From Nocardioides sp. SR21 (GTDB taxonomy: Bacteria > Actinomycetota > Actinomycetes > Propionibacteriales > Nocardioidaceae): a stretch of 64,000 nucleotides of DNA. Of this stretch, positions 32,116 through 40,542 are shown piece after piece. Position numbers and translations under genes: made by a program. Every line of letters begins with the position of its first letter. Position 1 is the first letter of the stretch. The notes below the pieces were generated by a model. That model did not search any database and was not told the DNA's origin. It saw only the letters and a list, made by a program, of their open reading frames with translations. The stretch is taken from assembly GCF_022761125.1 (NCBI RefSeq), contig NZ_JAKWJR010000011.1:1-64000 (forward strand), written 5' to 3'.

Positions 32116-34781
32116 TGAGCGGCCTCGTGCCAGCTGCGGCCGAACCCGACCGACACGTCGAGGGGTACGGCGAGGTCGGCGGCGCTGCCCATCTGCTCAC
32201 GGACCAGCGCCTCGATCGCGTCCTTCTCCCCCGTCGCGACCTCGAACACGAGCTCGTCGTGGACCTGGAGCAGCATCCGCGACTTCAGCCCGGCGTCGAG
32301 GATCGCGCGGTCGACGTTCAGCATCGCGATCTTGATCAGGTCAGCCGCTGAACCCTGGATCGGCGCGTTGAGCGCCATCCGCTCGGCCATCTCCCGGCGC
32401 TGGCGGTTGTCGCTGGTCAGGTCGGGCAGGTAGCGCCGCCGGCCCTTGATGGTCTCGGTGAAGCCGGTCTTGCGGGCCTCCTCGACGACACCGCCGAGGT
32501 AGTCGCGGATGCCGCCGAACGTCTCGAAGTACTCGTCCATCAGGCCGCGCGCCTCGCCCGGCTCGATGCCGAGCTGCTGGCTGAGGCCGAACGCCGACAG
32601 CCCGTAGGCGAGGCCGTAGTTCATCGCCTTGATCTTGGCGCGCTCCTCCGTGCCGACCTGGTCGGCCGGCACGTCGAAGACCCGCGCCGCGGTGATCGAG
32701 TGGAAGTCGTGGCCCGACCTGAACGCCTCGATCAGCAGGGCGTCCTCGGACAGGTGCGCCATGATCCGCATCTCGATCTGGCTGTAGTCCGCGGTCATCA
32801 GGCACTCGTAACCGGGCCCGACCATGAAGCCTTCGCGGATCCGGCGGCCCTCCTCGGTGCGGACCGGGATGTTCTGCAGGTTCGGGTCGGTGCTCGAGAG
32901 ACGTCCGGTCGCCGCGATCAGCTGGTTGAACGTCGTGTGGATCCGGCCGTCGCCGGCGACGGTCTTGAGCAGCCCCTCGATGGTCTGCCGCAGCCGCGAC
33001 ACGTCGCGGTGGCGCAGCAGGTGGAGCAGGAACGGGTGCTCGGTCTTGACGTACAGCGCCTGCAGCGCGTCGGCGTCGGTCGTGTAGCCGGTCTTGGTGC
33101 GCTTGGTCTTCGGCATGTCGAGCTCGTCGAACAGCACCACCTGGAGCTGCTTGGGCGAGCCGAGGTTGATCTCCTTGCCGATGACGGCGTACGCCTCCTC
33201 GGCGGCGTTGCGCACCTCGGTCGCGAAGTGGCCCTCCAGCGTCTCGAGGTGCTCGGCGTCGACGGCGATGCCGGTCTGCTCCATCTTCGCGAGCAGGTCG
33301 ACCAGCGGCAGCTCGATGTCGTTGAGCAGACGGGTGCCGCCGCGCTCCTCGAGCTCCTCGTCGAGGGCCGCGGCCAGGTCGAGCACCGCCCGGGCGTGCA
33401 GCATCTCCACCTCGCCCGCGGAGTCGTCCTCGAGCCCGAGGCTGAGCTGACCGTCGTCGACGGCGCCGCCGGTCTTGAGCTCGCGCTTGAGGTAGCGGAC
33501 CGTCAGGTCGGCGAGGTCGTAGGAGCGCTGGTCGGGGCGGGCGAGGTACGCCGACAGCGCGGTGTCGCGGTCCAGCCCGGACAGCGGCATCCCCCACGCC
33601 GCGAGCGCGAGCATCGGGCCCTTGGCGTCGTGCAGCACCTTGGGCTGCGTCGGGTCGGCGAGCCAGGTCGCGAGGACCCCCTGGTCGGCGGTGTCGAGGT
33701 CGTCGGCGCCGATGAACGCGGCCGTCCCGGCCGTGGTCGCCAGCGCGAGTCCGGTGACGTCACCGGAGCCGGCGCCCCACCGGCCCACGACGTGCACGCC
33801 GACCCGCTCGCCGGCAGCGGCGTGCTCGGCGAGCCAGGGTCCGAGCTCCCCCGCGCCGAGGAGCTTTGTCGACATGTCGAACCCGCCCTCCTCGATCTCC
33901 TCCTCCGAGGAGAGGGTCTCGAAGAGCCGGTCGCGCAGCACCCGGAACTCCAGGCCGTCGAACAGCGTGTGCACCTCCTGCCGGTCCCACGGCTGCAGCG
34001 CGAGGTCGGTGGGACCGAGGTCGAGGTCGAGGTCCCGCACCAGTGCGTTCAGCTGGCGGTTGCGGATCACGTCGCCGAGGTGCTCGCGCAGCGCCTCGCC
34101 CTTCTTGCCGGTGATCTGGTCGGCGTGGGTGATGACGTTGTCGAGGCCGTCGTACTCGTTGATCCACTTCGCGGCGAAGCCCTGACCCACACCGGGGACA
34201 CCCGGGAGGTTGTCGGAGGTCTCCCCGACGATCGCGGCCAGCTCGGGGTAGCGGCTCGGCGGGACCTTGTACTTCTCCTCGACCGCGGCCGGCGTCATCC
34301 GGGCCAGGTCGGACACCCCGCGCATCGGGTAGAGCACCGTCGAGCGCTCGGTCACCAGCTGCAGCGAGTCGCGGTCGCCGGTGAGGATCAGCACCTCCAT
34401 GTCGTCCTCGGCGAGCGCCTGGGTCACGAGCGTGGCGATGATGTCGTCGGCCTCGTAGCCGTCCTTCTTCAGGAACGGGATCCGCAGCGCGTTCAGCACC
34501 TCCTCGATCAGCGGCAGCTGGCTGCTGAACTCGGAGGGCGTCTTGTTCCGCTTCGCCTTGTACTCGGAGTACTGCTCCAGGCGGAACGTCTGGCGCGACA
34601 CGTCGAACGCCACACCCACGTGCGTGGGCTGCTCGTCGCGCAGCACGTTGATGAGCATCGAGGTGAAGCCGTAGACGGCGTTGGTGTGCTGGCCGGTGGT
34701 CGTGGAGAAGTTCTCCACGGGCAGCGCGAAGAACGCGCGGTAGGCGAGCGAGTGACCGTCGAGCAGCAGCAGGCGTGGCAC
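32112..34781 (-). CDS. polA: DNA polymerase I
   Basis: An 889-residue family A polymerase for repair and Okazaki-fragment processing. The 5'-3' exonuclease domain covers about 1-310 (LLLLDGHSLAYRAFFALP, GYEADDIIATL, TGDRDSLQL). The middle region has lost the acidic residues of a proofreading exonuclease. The polymerase domain begins near 510, with motif A DYSQIEMRIMAHL (about 664), the O-helix RAKIKAMNYGLAYGLSAFGL, and motif C VHDELVFE (about 842). Loss of proofreading is usual in actinobacterial PolI. The GTG start has TAGAGT six bases upstream, suggesting a leaderless message. Divergent from the thioesterase gene. Confidence 0.98.
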   Translation of the reverse strand: MPRLLLLDGHSLAYRAFFALPVENFSTTTGQHTNAVYGFTSMLINVLRDEQPTHVGVAFDVSRQTFRLEQYSEYKAKRNKTPSEFSSQLPLIEEVLNALRIPFLKKDGYEADDIIATLVTQALAEDDMEVLILTGDRDSLQLVTERSTVLYPMRGVSDLARMTPAAVEEKYKVPPSRYPELAAIVGETSDNLPGVPGVGQGFAAKWINEYDGLDNVITHADQITGKKGEALREHLGDVIRNRQLNALVRDLDLDLGPTDLALQPWDRQEVHTLFDGLEFRVLRDRLFETLSSEEEIEEGGFDMSTKLLGAGELGPWLAEHAAAGERVGVHVVGRWGAGSGDVTGLALATTAGTAAFIGADDLDTADQGVLATWLADPTQPKVLHDAKGPMLALAAWGMPLSGLDRDTALSAYLARPDQRSYDLADLTVRYLKRELKTGGAVDDGQLSLGLEDDSAGEVEMLHARAVLDLAAALDEELEERGGTRLLNDIELPLVDLLAKMEQTGIAVDAEHLETLEGHFATEVRNAAEEAYAVIGKEINLGSPKQLQVVLFDELDMPKTKRTKTGYTTDADALQALYVKTEHPFLLHLLRHRDVSRLRQTIEGLLKTVAGDGRIHTTFNQLIAATGRLSSTDPNLQNIPVRTEEGRRIREGFMVGPGYECLMTADYSQIEMRIMAHLSEDALLIEAFRSGHDFHSITAARVFDVPADQVGTEERAKIKAMNYGLAYGLSAFGLSQQLGIEPGEARGLMDEYFETFGGIRDYLGGVVEEARKTGFTETIKGRRRYLPDLTSDNRQRREMAERMALNAPIQGSAADLIKIAMLNVDRAILDAGLKSRMLLQVHDELVFEVATGEKDAIEALVREQMGSAADLAVPLDVSVGFGRSWHEAAH

Positions 34782-34787
34782 CCTGCG

Positions 34788-34817
34788 ACTCTATCGGCGC
34801 CCGCCGACAGGCAGGAT
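34788..34817. promoter_or_regulatory. divergent putative -10 boxes for polA and the thioesterase gene
   Basis: Minus-strand TAGAGT (34788-34793) ends six bases before the polA GTG. Plus-strand CAGGAT (34812-34817), a weaker match, ends six bases before ATG 34824. Confidence 0.42.
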
Positions 34818-34823
34818 GGCGAC

Positions 34824-35255
34824 ATGAGCGACGAGCTGAACATCGACGACTTCCTCGCCCAGATGCCCCACGGCATGGGTGGCCTCAACGAGAAGATGGG
34901 CATCGAGCTCGTCGAGATCTCCGCCGAGCGGGTCGTCGCGACCATGCCCGTCGAGGGCAACACCCAGCCCTACGGCCTCCTCCACGGCGGCGCCTCCGTC
35001 GTGCTCGCCGAGACCCTCGGCTCGATCGGCTCGGCCATCCACGCCCACCCCGACCGCCTCTCGGTCGGCATCGACATCAACGCCACCCACCACCGCTCGG
35101 CCACCTCGGGCGTCGTGACCGGGACCGCCACCGCCATCCACCTCGGCCGCACCAGCGCGTCGTACGACGTCGTCATCACCGACGAGCGCGGCAAGCGGGT
35201 CTGCACCTCCCGCATCACCTGCGCCCTGCTCCCCAAGGAGCGCCTCGTCGGCTGA
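34824..35255 (+). CDS. hotdog-fold thioesterase (PaaI/YbdB type)
   Basis: A 143-residue single-hotdog protein with the family block YGLLHGGASVVLAETLGSIG, whose Glu is the expected catalytic residue, and a second half VGIDINATHHRSATSGVVTG. It should hydrolyse an aromatic or acyl-CoA thioester in the cytoplasm. Only the region from this ATG is protein-like, although the frame stays open far upstream antisense to polA. The last eight codons (PKERLVG and stop) lie inside the first copy of a perfect 91-bp tandem repeat, so the gene end has been copied twice downstream. Confidence 0.92.
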   Translation: MSDELNIDDFLAQMPHGMGGLNEKMGIELVEISAERVVATMPVEGNTQPYGLLHGGASVVLAETLGSIGSAIHAHPDRLSVGIDINATHHRSATSGVVTGTATAIHLGRTSASYDVVITDERGKRVCTSRITCALLPKERLVG

Positions 35256-35505
35256 TCGGAACCGCGCCAGCGGGTCCGATCGTCGGTGGTCGAGTAGGAC
35301 GTCGCGACTGAGGAACGAAGTCGCCAAGGAGCGCCTCGTCGGCTGATCGGAACCGCGCCAGCGGGTCCGATCGTCGGTGGTCGAGTAGGACGTCGCGACT
35401 GAGGAACGAAGTCGCCAAGGAGCGCCTCGTCGGCTGATCGGAACCGCGCCAGCGGGTCCGATCGTCGGTGGTCGAGTAGGACGTCGCGACTGAGGAACGA
35501 AGTCG
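35233..35505 (+). repeat. three perfect 91-bp tandem repeats including the thioesterase gene end
   Basis: Units start at 35233, 35324 and 35415 with CCAAGGAGCGCCTCGTCGGC and appear identical throughout. Each unit contains the last codons and stop of the thioesterase gene, a spacer, and the first part of an interspersed palindromic element. The lack of differences implies recent duplication. The rest of the spacer up to 35608 holds the palindromic element and no gene. Confidence 0.95.
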
Positions 35506-35595
35506 CGACGGTCGTATCGAGACCCGGTGACGCGAGAACCGGGGCCGAGTGGTCTCGATACGCCGTCGCTCGTTCCTCGCGACGGCTACTCGACC
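35470..35595. repeat. pair of REP-like palindromic elements in inverted orientation
   Basis: Element A (35470-35524) runs from GGTCGAGTAGGACGTCGCGA to CGTATCGAGACC. Element B (35551-35595) is its inverted relative, starting GGTCTCGATACGCCGTCGCT and ending GGCTACTCGACC. A 26-base spacer separates them. Such GGTCGAGTA...TATCGAGACC elements recur between genes in related genomes. Together they could form a large stem. Confidence 0.75.
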
Positions 35596-35608
35596 AACGA
35601 GGCGGTTG

Positions 35609-36190
35609 TCAGCCCTCGGCCGAGGCTCGCGACCTCCGCAGCGACCGCCGCGCCGCCAAGACCTGAGTCAGCTGACGCCCGCCCGCCCCCGACTGCCGGG
35701 CCGGGCGGCGCTGGGCACCGAGCCGGTTGCGGACCGCGTGGGTCGTCGCGACGCGCAGGACGGCGTACGGCCCGAGGGCGATCCGCGCCATGAAGCGGTT
35801 GGCGTCGCGCGAGCCGGCCACGGCGGCCGTGGCGACGTGCCCGACGCCGAGGTCCTCGGCCCAGGTCACCGCTGCGTCCATCAGGGCGCTGCCGATGCCG
35901 TGGCGTTGAAAGCGCGGCAGCACGTGCGGCGACAGCGCGCGGACGACCGGCTCGAGGTTGAGAGCGGACATCGTGGTCGTCTGGAGGTGCACGGCACCGG
36001 CGAACTCGCCGTCGTACTCCGCCACCACGATGCGCTCGTCGACCGAGTCCGTGAGCCTCGCGAGCACCGCCTCCATGTCGACCACCTGGTCCTCGGGACC
36101 GGTCCGACGCAGCACGTCGGTCCACAGCCCGGCGAGGTCTGCTGCGTCGCTGAGAACCGCTGGACGCAGGCACACCAATGAGCGGGTCAT
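35609..36190 (-). CDS. GNAT-family N-acetyltransferase
   Basis: A 193-residue GNAT protein: TRSLVCLRPAVLSDAADLAG at the N-terminus, ERIVVAEYDGEFAGAVHL in the middle, and the acetyl-CoA pyrophosphate-binding segment LPRFQRHGIGSALMDAAVTW (a variant of the R/Q-x-x-G-x-G/A motif). The C-terminal 45 residues are Arg/Ala-rich and look disordered. The substrate is unknown. I chose ATG 36190 because the preceding residues of the frame are not family-like. It ends beside the palindromic repeat block. Confidence 0.85.
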   Translation of the reverse strand: MTRSLVCLRPAVLSDAADLAGLWTDVLRRTGPEDQVVDMEAVLARLTDSVDERIVVAEYDGEFAGAVHLQTTTMSALNLEPVVRALSPHVLPRFQRHGIGSALMDAAVTWAEDLGVGHVATAAVAGSRDANRFMARIALGPYAVLRVATTHAVRNRLGAQRRPARQSGAGGRQLTQVLAARRSLRRSRASAEG

Positions 36191-36300
36191 CGAGTCATTA
36201 CCTTTTCGACCTCCGCCTGTTCGCCGTGTCTCCTGTCCCCCGAACACGGCACCACTGCACGAGACTACGCTCAGGGCCGCTGTCCTGTCAGAGGAGTCCT

Positions 36301-37047
36301 GTGATCCCCGGTATCGGCACCGCCGTGAACGTCGCCACCGTCCTGCTCGGAGCCACCCTGGGGGTCCTCCTCGGGAACCGCCTCCCGACCCGCACCCGCG
36401 ACGTCGTGACCGACGGGCTGGGCCTGCTGACGCTCCTGATCGCGGGTACGTCGGCGATGGCGGTCCTCAGCGACGACCTGACCGACGAGGTCGGGACCGG
36501 CGCCCCGATGCTGATCGTGCTGGGGGCACTGCTGCTGGGCGGGATCGCCGGCTCGCTGCTCCGGCTCGAGTCCCGTGTCGAGGGCCTCGGCGGCTGGCTG
36601 CAGTCGCGGCTGAGCGGTGAGACCGGCTCGGTCGAGCGGCACCGGTTCATCGAGGGCTTCGTGGTGACGTCGCTGCTCTTCTGCACCGGGCCGCTGACCA
36701 TTCTCGGCTCGCTGAACGACGGCCTGGGGAACGGCGCCGAGCAGCTCTACCTGAAGTCCGCGCTGGACGGGTTCGCCGCGATCGCGTTCGCCGCGTCGTT
36801 CGGCTGGGGCGTCGCCGCGAGCGCGATCACCGTGCTCGTCGTGCAGGGCTCGCTGACCCTGCTGGGGCTCGGACTGGGCGACGTCCTGCCCGACGCGCAC
36901 CTCGCCTCGCTGGAGGCCACGGGCGGGCTGCTGCTCGTCGGCGTCTCCTTCCGACTCTTGCGAGTACGCGAGATCCCGGTGGCCGATCTCCTGCCCGCCC
37001 TGCTGTTCGCGCCAATTCTTTGCGAATTGGCGGTCGCGCTTCATTGA
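36301..37047 (+). CDS. DUF554 family membrane protein
   Basis: A 248-residue protein with about seven membrane helices, matching DUF554 (YqgA-like) in order and motifs: GTAVNVATVLLGATLGVLLG, then LLLGGIAGSLLRLE, RFIEGFVVTSLLFCTGPLTI and GSLNDGL. Its function is unknown; small-molecule transport has been suggested for the family. The GTG start is fixed by GAGGAG five bases upstream. A TACGCT at 36266-36271 is a possible -10 box. It is separated from the binding-protein gene by a promoter-bearing gap. Confidence 0.9.
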   Translation: MIPGIGTAVNVATVLLGATLGVLLGNRLPTRTRDVVTDGLGLLTLLIAGTSAMAVLSDDLTDEVGTGAPMLIVLGALLLGGIAGSLLRLESRVEGLGGWLQSRLSGETGSVERHRFIEGFVVTSLLFCTGPLTILGSLNDGLGNGAEQLYLKSALDGFAAIAFAASFGWGVAASAITVLVVQGSLTLLGLGLGDVLPDAHLASLEATGGLLLVGVSFRLLRVREIPVADLLPALLFAPILCELAVALH

Positions 37048-37072
37048 CGTAACGGTTCGCTAACGACAGGGT
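37044..37072 (+). promoter_or_regulatory. candidate promoter of the substrate-binding lipoprotein gene
   Basis: TTGACG (37044-37049) and CAGGGT (37067-37072) are 17 bases apart. The first box overlaps the last codons of the DUF554 gene. A leader of about 100 bases would precede the GTG at 37182. Confidence 0.42.
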
Positions 37073-37181
37073 GGCGCCCATCCCGTTGCCAGACTGCCGG
37101 TCCTACGGTGGCAGGGCTATGCCCAACCTTTCGGGGGGCGGGCGCGGTGAAGTGCATCAACGCGACAGAAAGGTTCACCCC

Positions 37182-38540
37182 GTGAATCGAACGAAAACCG
37201 CCTCGTGGGTCAGGCTGATGGCGGGCACTGCCGTCCTCGGTCTCGCCCTGGCAGCCTGCGGCAGCGACTCCGAAGGCGGAGACGAGCCGACGGCCGAAGA
37301 CACCCCCACGGCTACCGCCTCTGAGGAAGCTCCGCCGGCAGACACATTCACCGACGACAAGTGCTCGGCAGCCCAGACCAGCGCGGACACCCTCCGCGTC
37401 GGCGGAATCCTGCCGCTCACCGGAAGCCTCGCCTTCCTCGGCCCGCCGGAGATCTCCGGTGTCGGCCTGGCCGTCTCCGACATCAACGCCGCCGGTGGCG
37501 TCGCGGGCGCCCAGGCGTGCCACGACGTCCAGGACTCCGGTGACTCGGCCGACATGTCGGTCTCGACGCAGTCCGCCGGCACGCTGGTCGCCACCAAGCC
37601 GTCGGTCGTCATCGGTGCCGCGTCGTCCAGCGTCTCGCTGAACGTCGTCGACACCTTCGCCGACAACAAGATCGTCCAGATCTCGCCGGCCAACACGGCC
37701 GTCGACCTCTCCGGCTACTCCGACTGGTACTTCCGGACGGCTCCGCCGGACGGCGTCCAGGGCAACGCGCTCGGCACCCTGATCACCAACGACGGCTACT
37801 CGAAGGTCGGCTTCCTGGTGTTCAACGACACCTACGGCACCGGTCTCCGCAACGCCATCGAGGCGACGGTCACGGCCGCTGGCGGCGAGTGCACGTACGG
37901 CTGCGAGGGCAACGGCGAGGAGTTCCCGCCGGCTCAGACCACCTTCTCGGCCGAGGTCGGAGGCGTTCTCGCCTCCAAGCCCGACGCGATCGTGATCCTG
38001 GCGTTCGACGAGACCAAGTCGATCGTGCCGGAGCTGAAGTCGCAGGGCTGGGACATGTCCAAGACCTACTTCTCGGACGGCAACACGGCCGACTACAGCG
38101 AGGACTTCGCCAAGGGCACCCTCGAGGGCGCTCAGGGCACCATCCCCGGTGCCGACCCGGACCAGACCTTCAAGGACCGGGTCAGCGGTTGGGCCGAGGT
38201 CGGCCTGGGCGAGCCGCTCAGCGACTACTCGTACGCCGCTGAGTCCTACGACGCCACCATCCTCGCCGCGCTCGCCGCGGTGAAGGGCGGCGCCACCGAC
38301 CCGGCGACCATCCAGAAGAACCTGGCCGCGGTCTCGGGTGCCACGGACGGCGAGGAGTGCACCACCTACGCCGACTGCGTCGCCCTCCTCGATGGCGGCA
38401 GCGAGATCCGGTACACCGGTCCCTCGGGCATCGGTCCGATCGACGACGAGAACGACCCGTCGTCGGCGTTCGTCGGCATCTACACCTTCAACGCCGACAA
38501 CAAGAACGAGCTGACCTCGGCCGTCGAGGGCAGCAAGTGA
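37182..38540 (+). CDS. branched-chain amino-acid-type ABC transporter substrate-binding lipoprotein
   Basis: A 452-residue lipoprotein. A signal peptide ends in the lipobox LALAAC with the lipidated Cys26, followed by an acidic Ser/Thr/Pro linker (27-55). The mature part is a periplasmic-binding-type domain of the Leu/Ile/Val family (LRVGGILPLTGSLAFLGPPE, SDINAAGGVAGAQ, IGAASSSVSLNVVDTFADNK). It captures substrate outside the cell for the membrane complex encoded on the opposite strand at 38768-43060. The ligand could be an amino acid or amide. The GTG start follows AGAAAGG. Two hairpins lie between it and the convergent livF gene. Confidence 0.93.
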   Translation: MNRTKTASWVRLMAGTAVLGLALAACGSDSEGGDEPTAEDTPTATASEEAPPADTFTDDKCSAAQTSADTLRVGGILPLTGSLAFLGPPEISGVGLAVSDINAAGGVAGAQACHDVQDSGDSADMSVSTQSAGTLVATKPSVVIGAASSSVSLNVVDTFADNKIVQISPANTAVDLSGYSDWYFRTAPPDGVQGNALGTLITNDGYSKVGFLVFNDTYGTGLRNAIEATVTAAGGECTYGCEGNGEEFPPAQTTFSAEVGGVLASKPDAIVILAFDETKSIVPELKSQGWDMSKTYFSDGNTADYSEDFAKGTLEGAQGTIPGADPDQTFKDRVSGWAEVGLGEPLSDYSYAAESYDATILAALAAVKGGATDPATIQKNLAAVSGATDGEECTTYADCVALLDGGSEIRYTGPSGIGPIDDENDPSSAFVGIYTFNADNKNELTSAVEGSK

Positions 38541-38586
38541 TCTGAGGCTGGTTCCTGACTCGTCAGGGCATCAGTCAGCAGCAACG

Positions 38587-38622
38587 CGAAGGGCCCCGGA
38601 CCTCACGGTCCGGGGCCCTTCG
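38587..38622 (+). terminator. intrinsic terminator of the binding-protein gene
   Basis: Perfect 16-bp arms (CGAAGGGCCCCGGACC and its complement) around a TCAC loop, 46 bases after the stop codon. Confidence 0.88.
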
Positions 38623-38716
38623 TCATGCCCGGGGTCCACCCGCCGTCGTACCGCCTGGCTCCGGGGCGACAGCTCGTCCGATGTCACGGCCGCGCCCCAC
38701 GGGTGCCCAGGAGTGC

Positions 38717-38751
38717 ACGAAGGCCCCAGACCGGCGGTCTGGGGCCTTCGT
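38717..38751 (-). terminator. intrinsic terminator of the liv operon
   Basis: Perfect 16-bp arms (ACGAAGGCCCCAGACC and its complement) around a GGC loop, 16 bases past the livF stop on the minus strand. Separate from the hairpin of the convergent gene. Confidence 0.85.
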
Positions 38752-38767
38752 GGAGGTGCTCTGCGGT

Positions 38768-39559
38768 CTAGTGCTCGCGCGACTCGTCGACGTCCTTGGC
38801 GAGGGTGCCGAGGTACAGCTCGATCACCTTCGGGTCGTTGGCCAGCTCGCGGCCACCGCCGGTGTAGGCGTCCCGACCCTGGTCGAGCACGTAGCCGCGG
38901 TCGCAGATCTGCAGGCAGCGGCGGGCGTTCTGCTCCACCATCACGACACTCACGCCGGTCTTGTTGATCCGGCGGGCACGCAGGAACGTCTCGTCCTGGC
39001 GCACGGGCGACAGACCCGCGGACGGCTCGTCGAGCAGCAGCACCGAGGGCTCCATCATCAGCGCCCGTGCCATCGCCAGCGACTGGCGCTCACCACCGGA
39101 GAGCGCGCCGGCGCTCTGGTTGCGGCGGTCGTGGAGGACCGGGAACAGGTCCCACATCGCGGCGAGCCGCTCCTGCACCTTCTTGGGGCGCAGGTAGAGC
39201 CCCATCCGGAGGTTCTCCTCGATGCTCAGCGAGGGGAAGACGTTGTTGGTCTGCGGCACGAAGCCGACGCCCATCTCCACCAGCTTGTTGGTGCGGAGGT
39301 TCGTGATGTCCCGGCCGCCCAGCATCACCGAGCCGGAGTGGATCCTCACCAGGCCGAACATCGCCTTCAGCAGCGTCGACTTGCCGGCGCCGTTCGGGCC
39401 GATGATGCCGATCATCTCGCCCGGATAGGCGACCAGGCTGCACCCGTTGAGGATGTTCACGCCCGGCAGGTAGCCGGCGACCAGGTCCTTGGCCTCGATC
39501 ACCGCGTCCGTCCGGGTCGGCGTCGCGGTACCCGCGCCGCCCTGCTGCTGCTCACTCAT
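38768..39559 (-). CDS. livF: branched-chain amino-acid-type ABC transporter ATP-binding protein LivF
   Basis: A 263-residue ATPase with Walker A GPNGAGKS (54-61), signature ALSGGERQSLAMARAL and Walker B VLLLDEPSAGL. The Q-loop is at FVPQTNNVFPSLSIEENLRM. It pairs with LivG to energise the permeases LivM and LivH. Its ATG overlaps the livG stop (ATGA), and it is the last gene of the livHMGF operon, ahead of a strong hairpin. The substrate is not determined by the sequence. Confidence 0.95.
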   Translation of the reverse strand: MSEQQQGGAGTATPTRTDAVIEAKDLVAGYLPGVNILNGCSLVAYPGEMIGIIGPNGAGKSTLLKAMFGLVRIHSGSVMLGGRDITNLRTNKLVEMGVGFVPQTNNVFPSLSIEENLRMGLYLRPKKVQERLAAMWDLFPVLHDRRNQSAGALSGGERQSLAMARALMMEPSVLLLDEPSAGLSPVRQDETFLRARRINKTGVSVVMVEQNARRCLQICDRGYVLDQGRDAYTGGGRELANDPKVIELYLGTLAKDVDESREH

Positions 39560-40542
39560 CGAAGGCCCTCCGCCTCTTCCTCGGCCTCACGTTCGGCATC
39601 CTCGGCCGCGACCTCCTCGGCCAGCTCCTGCATGTGCTCCTCGCTCAGCAGGGCGTCGTCGCCGAGGTCGGTGTCGTGGTGCGCACCGAGGTAGGCGTCG
39701 ATCACGGCCGGGTCCGACATCACGGTGTCCGCGGAGCCTTCCGCGACCAGCCGGCCCTCGGCCATCACCGCGACCCAGTCGGAGATGTGGCGTACGACGT
39801 GCATGTCGTGCTCGACGAACAGCACGGTCATGCCCTCGTCGCGCAGCGACTGGATGTGCCCGAGCAGCGACTGCGTCAGCGCCGGGTTCACGCCGGCCAT
39901 CGGCTCGTCGAGCATGATCATCTTCGGGTCGCTCATCAGCGCGCGGGCCATCTCGAGCAGCTTGCGCTGGCCGCCCGACAGGCTGCCGGCGTAGTCGTAC
40001 TTCTTCTCGTAGAGCTTGAAGCGACCGAGCAGGTCATCGGCCTTGGCCTCGATCGCCCGCTCCTGGGCACGCCAGGTCGGGCGGAACATCGACTTGAAGA
40101 GGTTCTCGCCGGCCTGGTCCTGCGCTCCGAGCATCATGTTCTCGATGACCGTCATCCGGCTCAGCGCCTTCGTGAGCTGGAACGTGCGGACCATGCCCGC
40201 ACGCGCCACGCTGGACGCGCTGGTCTTGTCGAGCGTGCGCCCGTCGAAGGCCCAGTGCGCGCCCTTGCCCGCGCTGGTCGGCCGGTCGAAGCCGGTGATC
40301 AGGTTGAAGAACGTCGTCTTGCCGGCGCCGTTCGGGCCGATCAGCGCGGTGATGAGCCCACGCTGGACCTCGAGGTGCTGGACGTCGACGGCGGTCATGC
40401 CGCCGAACTGACGCACGATGTTGTCGACCACGAGGATCGAGTCCGGCTTGCTGGCGCCCGGGGTGGCCTCGAAGCCACCGACCAGGGCCGCGCGAGCGGC
40501 CGGGTCGGCGAGTCCCGACGGGTTGATGGTGTGCTCAGACAT
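39556..40542 (-). CDS. livG: branched-chain amino-acid-type ABC transporter ATP-binding protein LivG
   Basis: A 328-residue ATPase, longer than the usual 255-290. A 35-residue leader precedes the core, with Walker A GPNGAGKT (69-76), signature GSLSGGQRKLLEMARALM and Walker B MIMLDEPMAGVNP followed by the usual VEHDMHVV H-loop. After the LivG C-terminus (DPAVIDAYLGAHH) comes an unusual acidic tail of about 40 residues, mostly Glu and Ala, predicted helical. It overlaps livM by 8 bases and livF by 4, consistent with one operon. Confidence 0.95.
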   Translation of the reverse strand: MSEHTINPSGLADPAARAALVGGFEATPGASKPDSILVVDNIVRQFGGMTAVDVQHLEVQRGLITALIGPNGAGKTTFFNLITGFDRPTSAGKGAHWAFDGRTLDKTSASSVARAGMVRTFQLTKALSRMTVIENMMLGAQDQAGENLFKSMFRPTWRAQERAIEAKADDLLGRFKLYEKKYDYAGSLSGGQRKLLEMARALMSDPKMIMLDEPMAGVNPALTQSLLGHIQSLRDEGMTVLFVEHDMHVVRHISDWVAVMAEGRLVAEGSADTVMSDPAVIDAYLGAHHDTDLGDDALLSEEHMQELAEEVAAEDAEREAEEEAEGLR

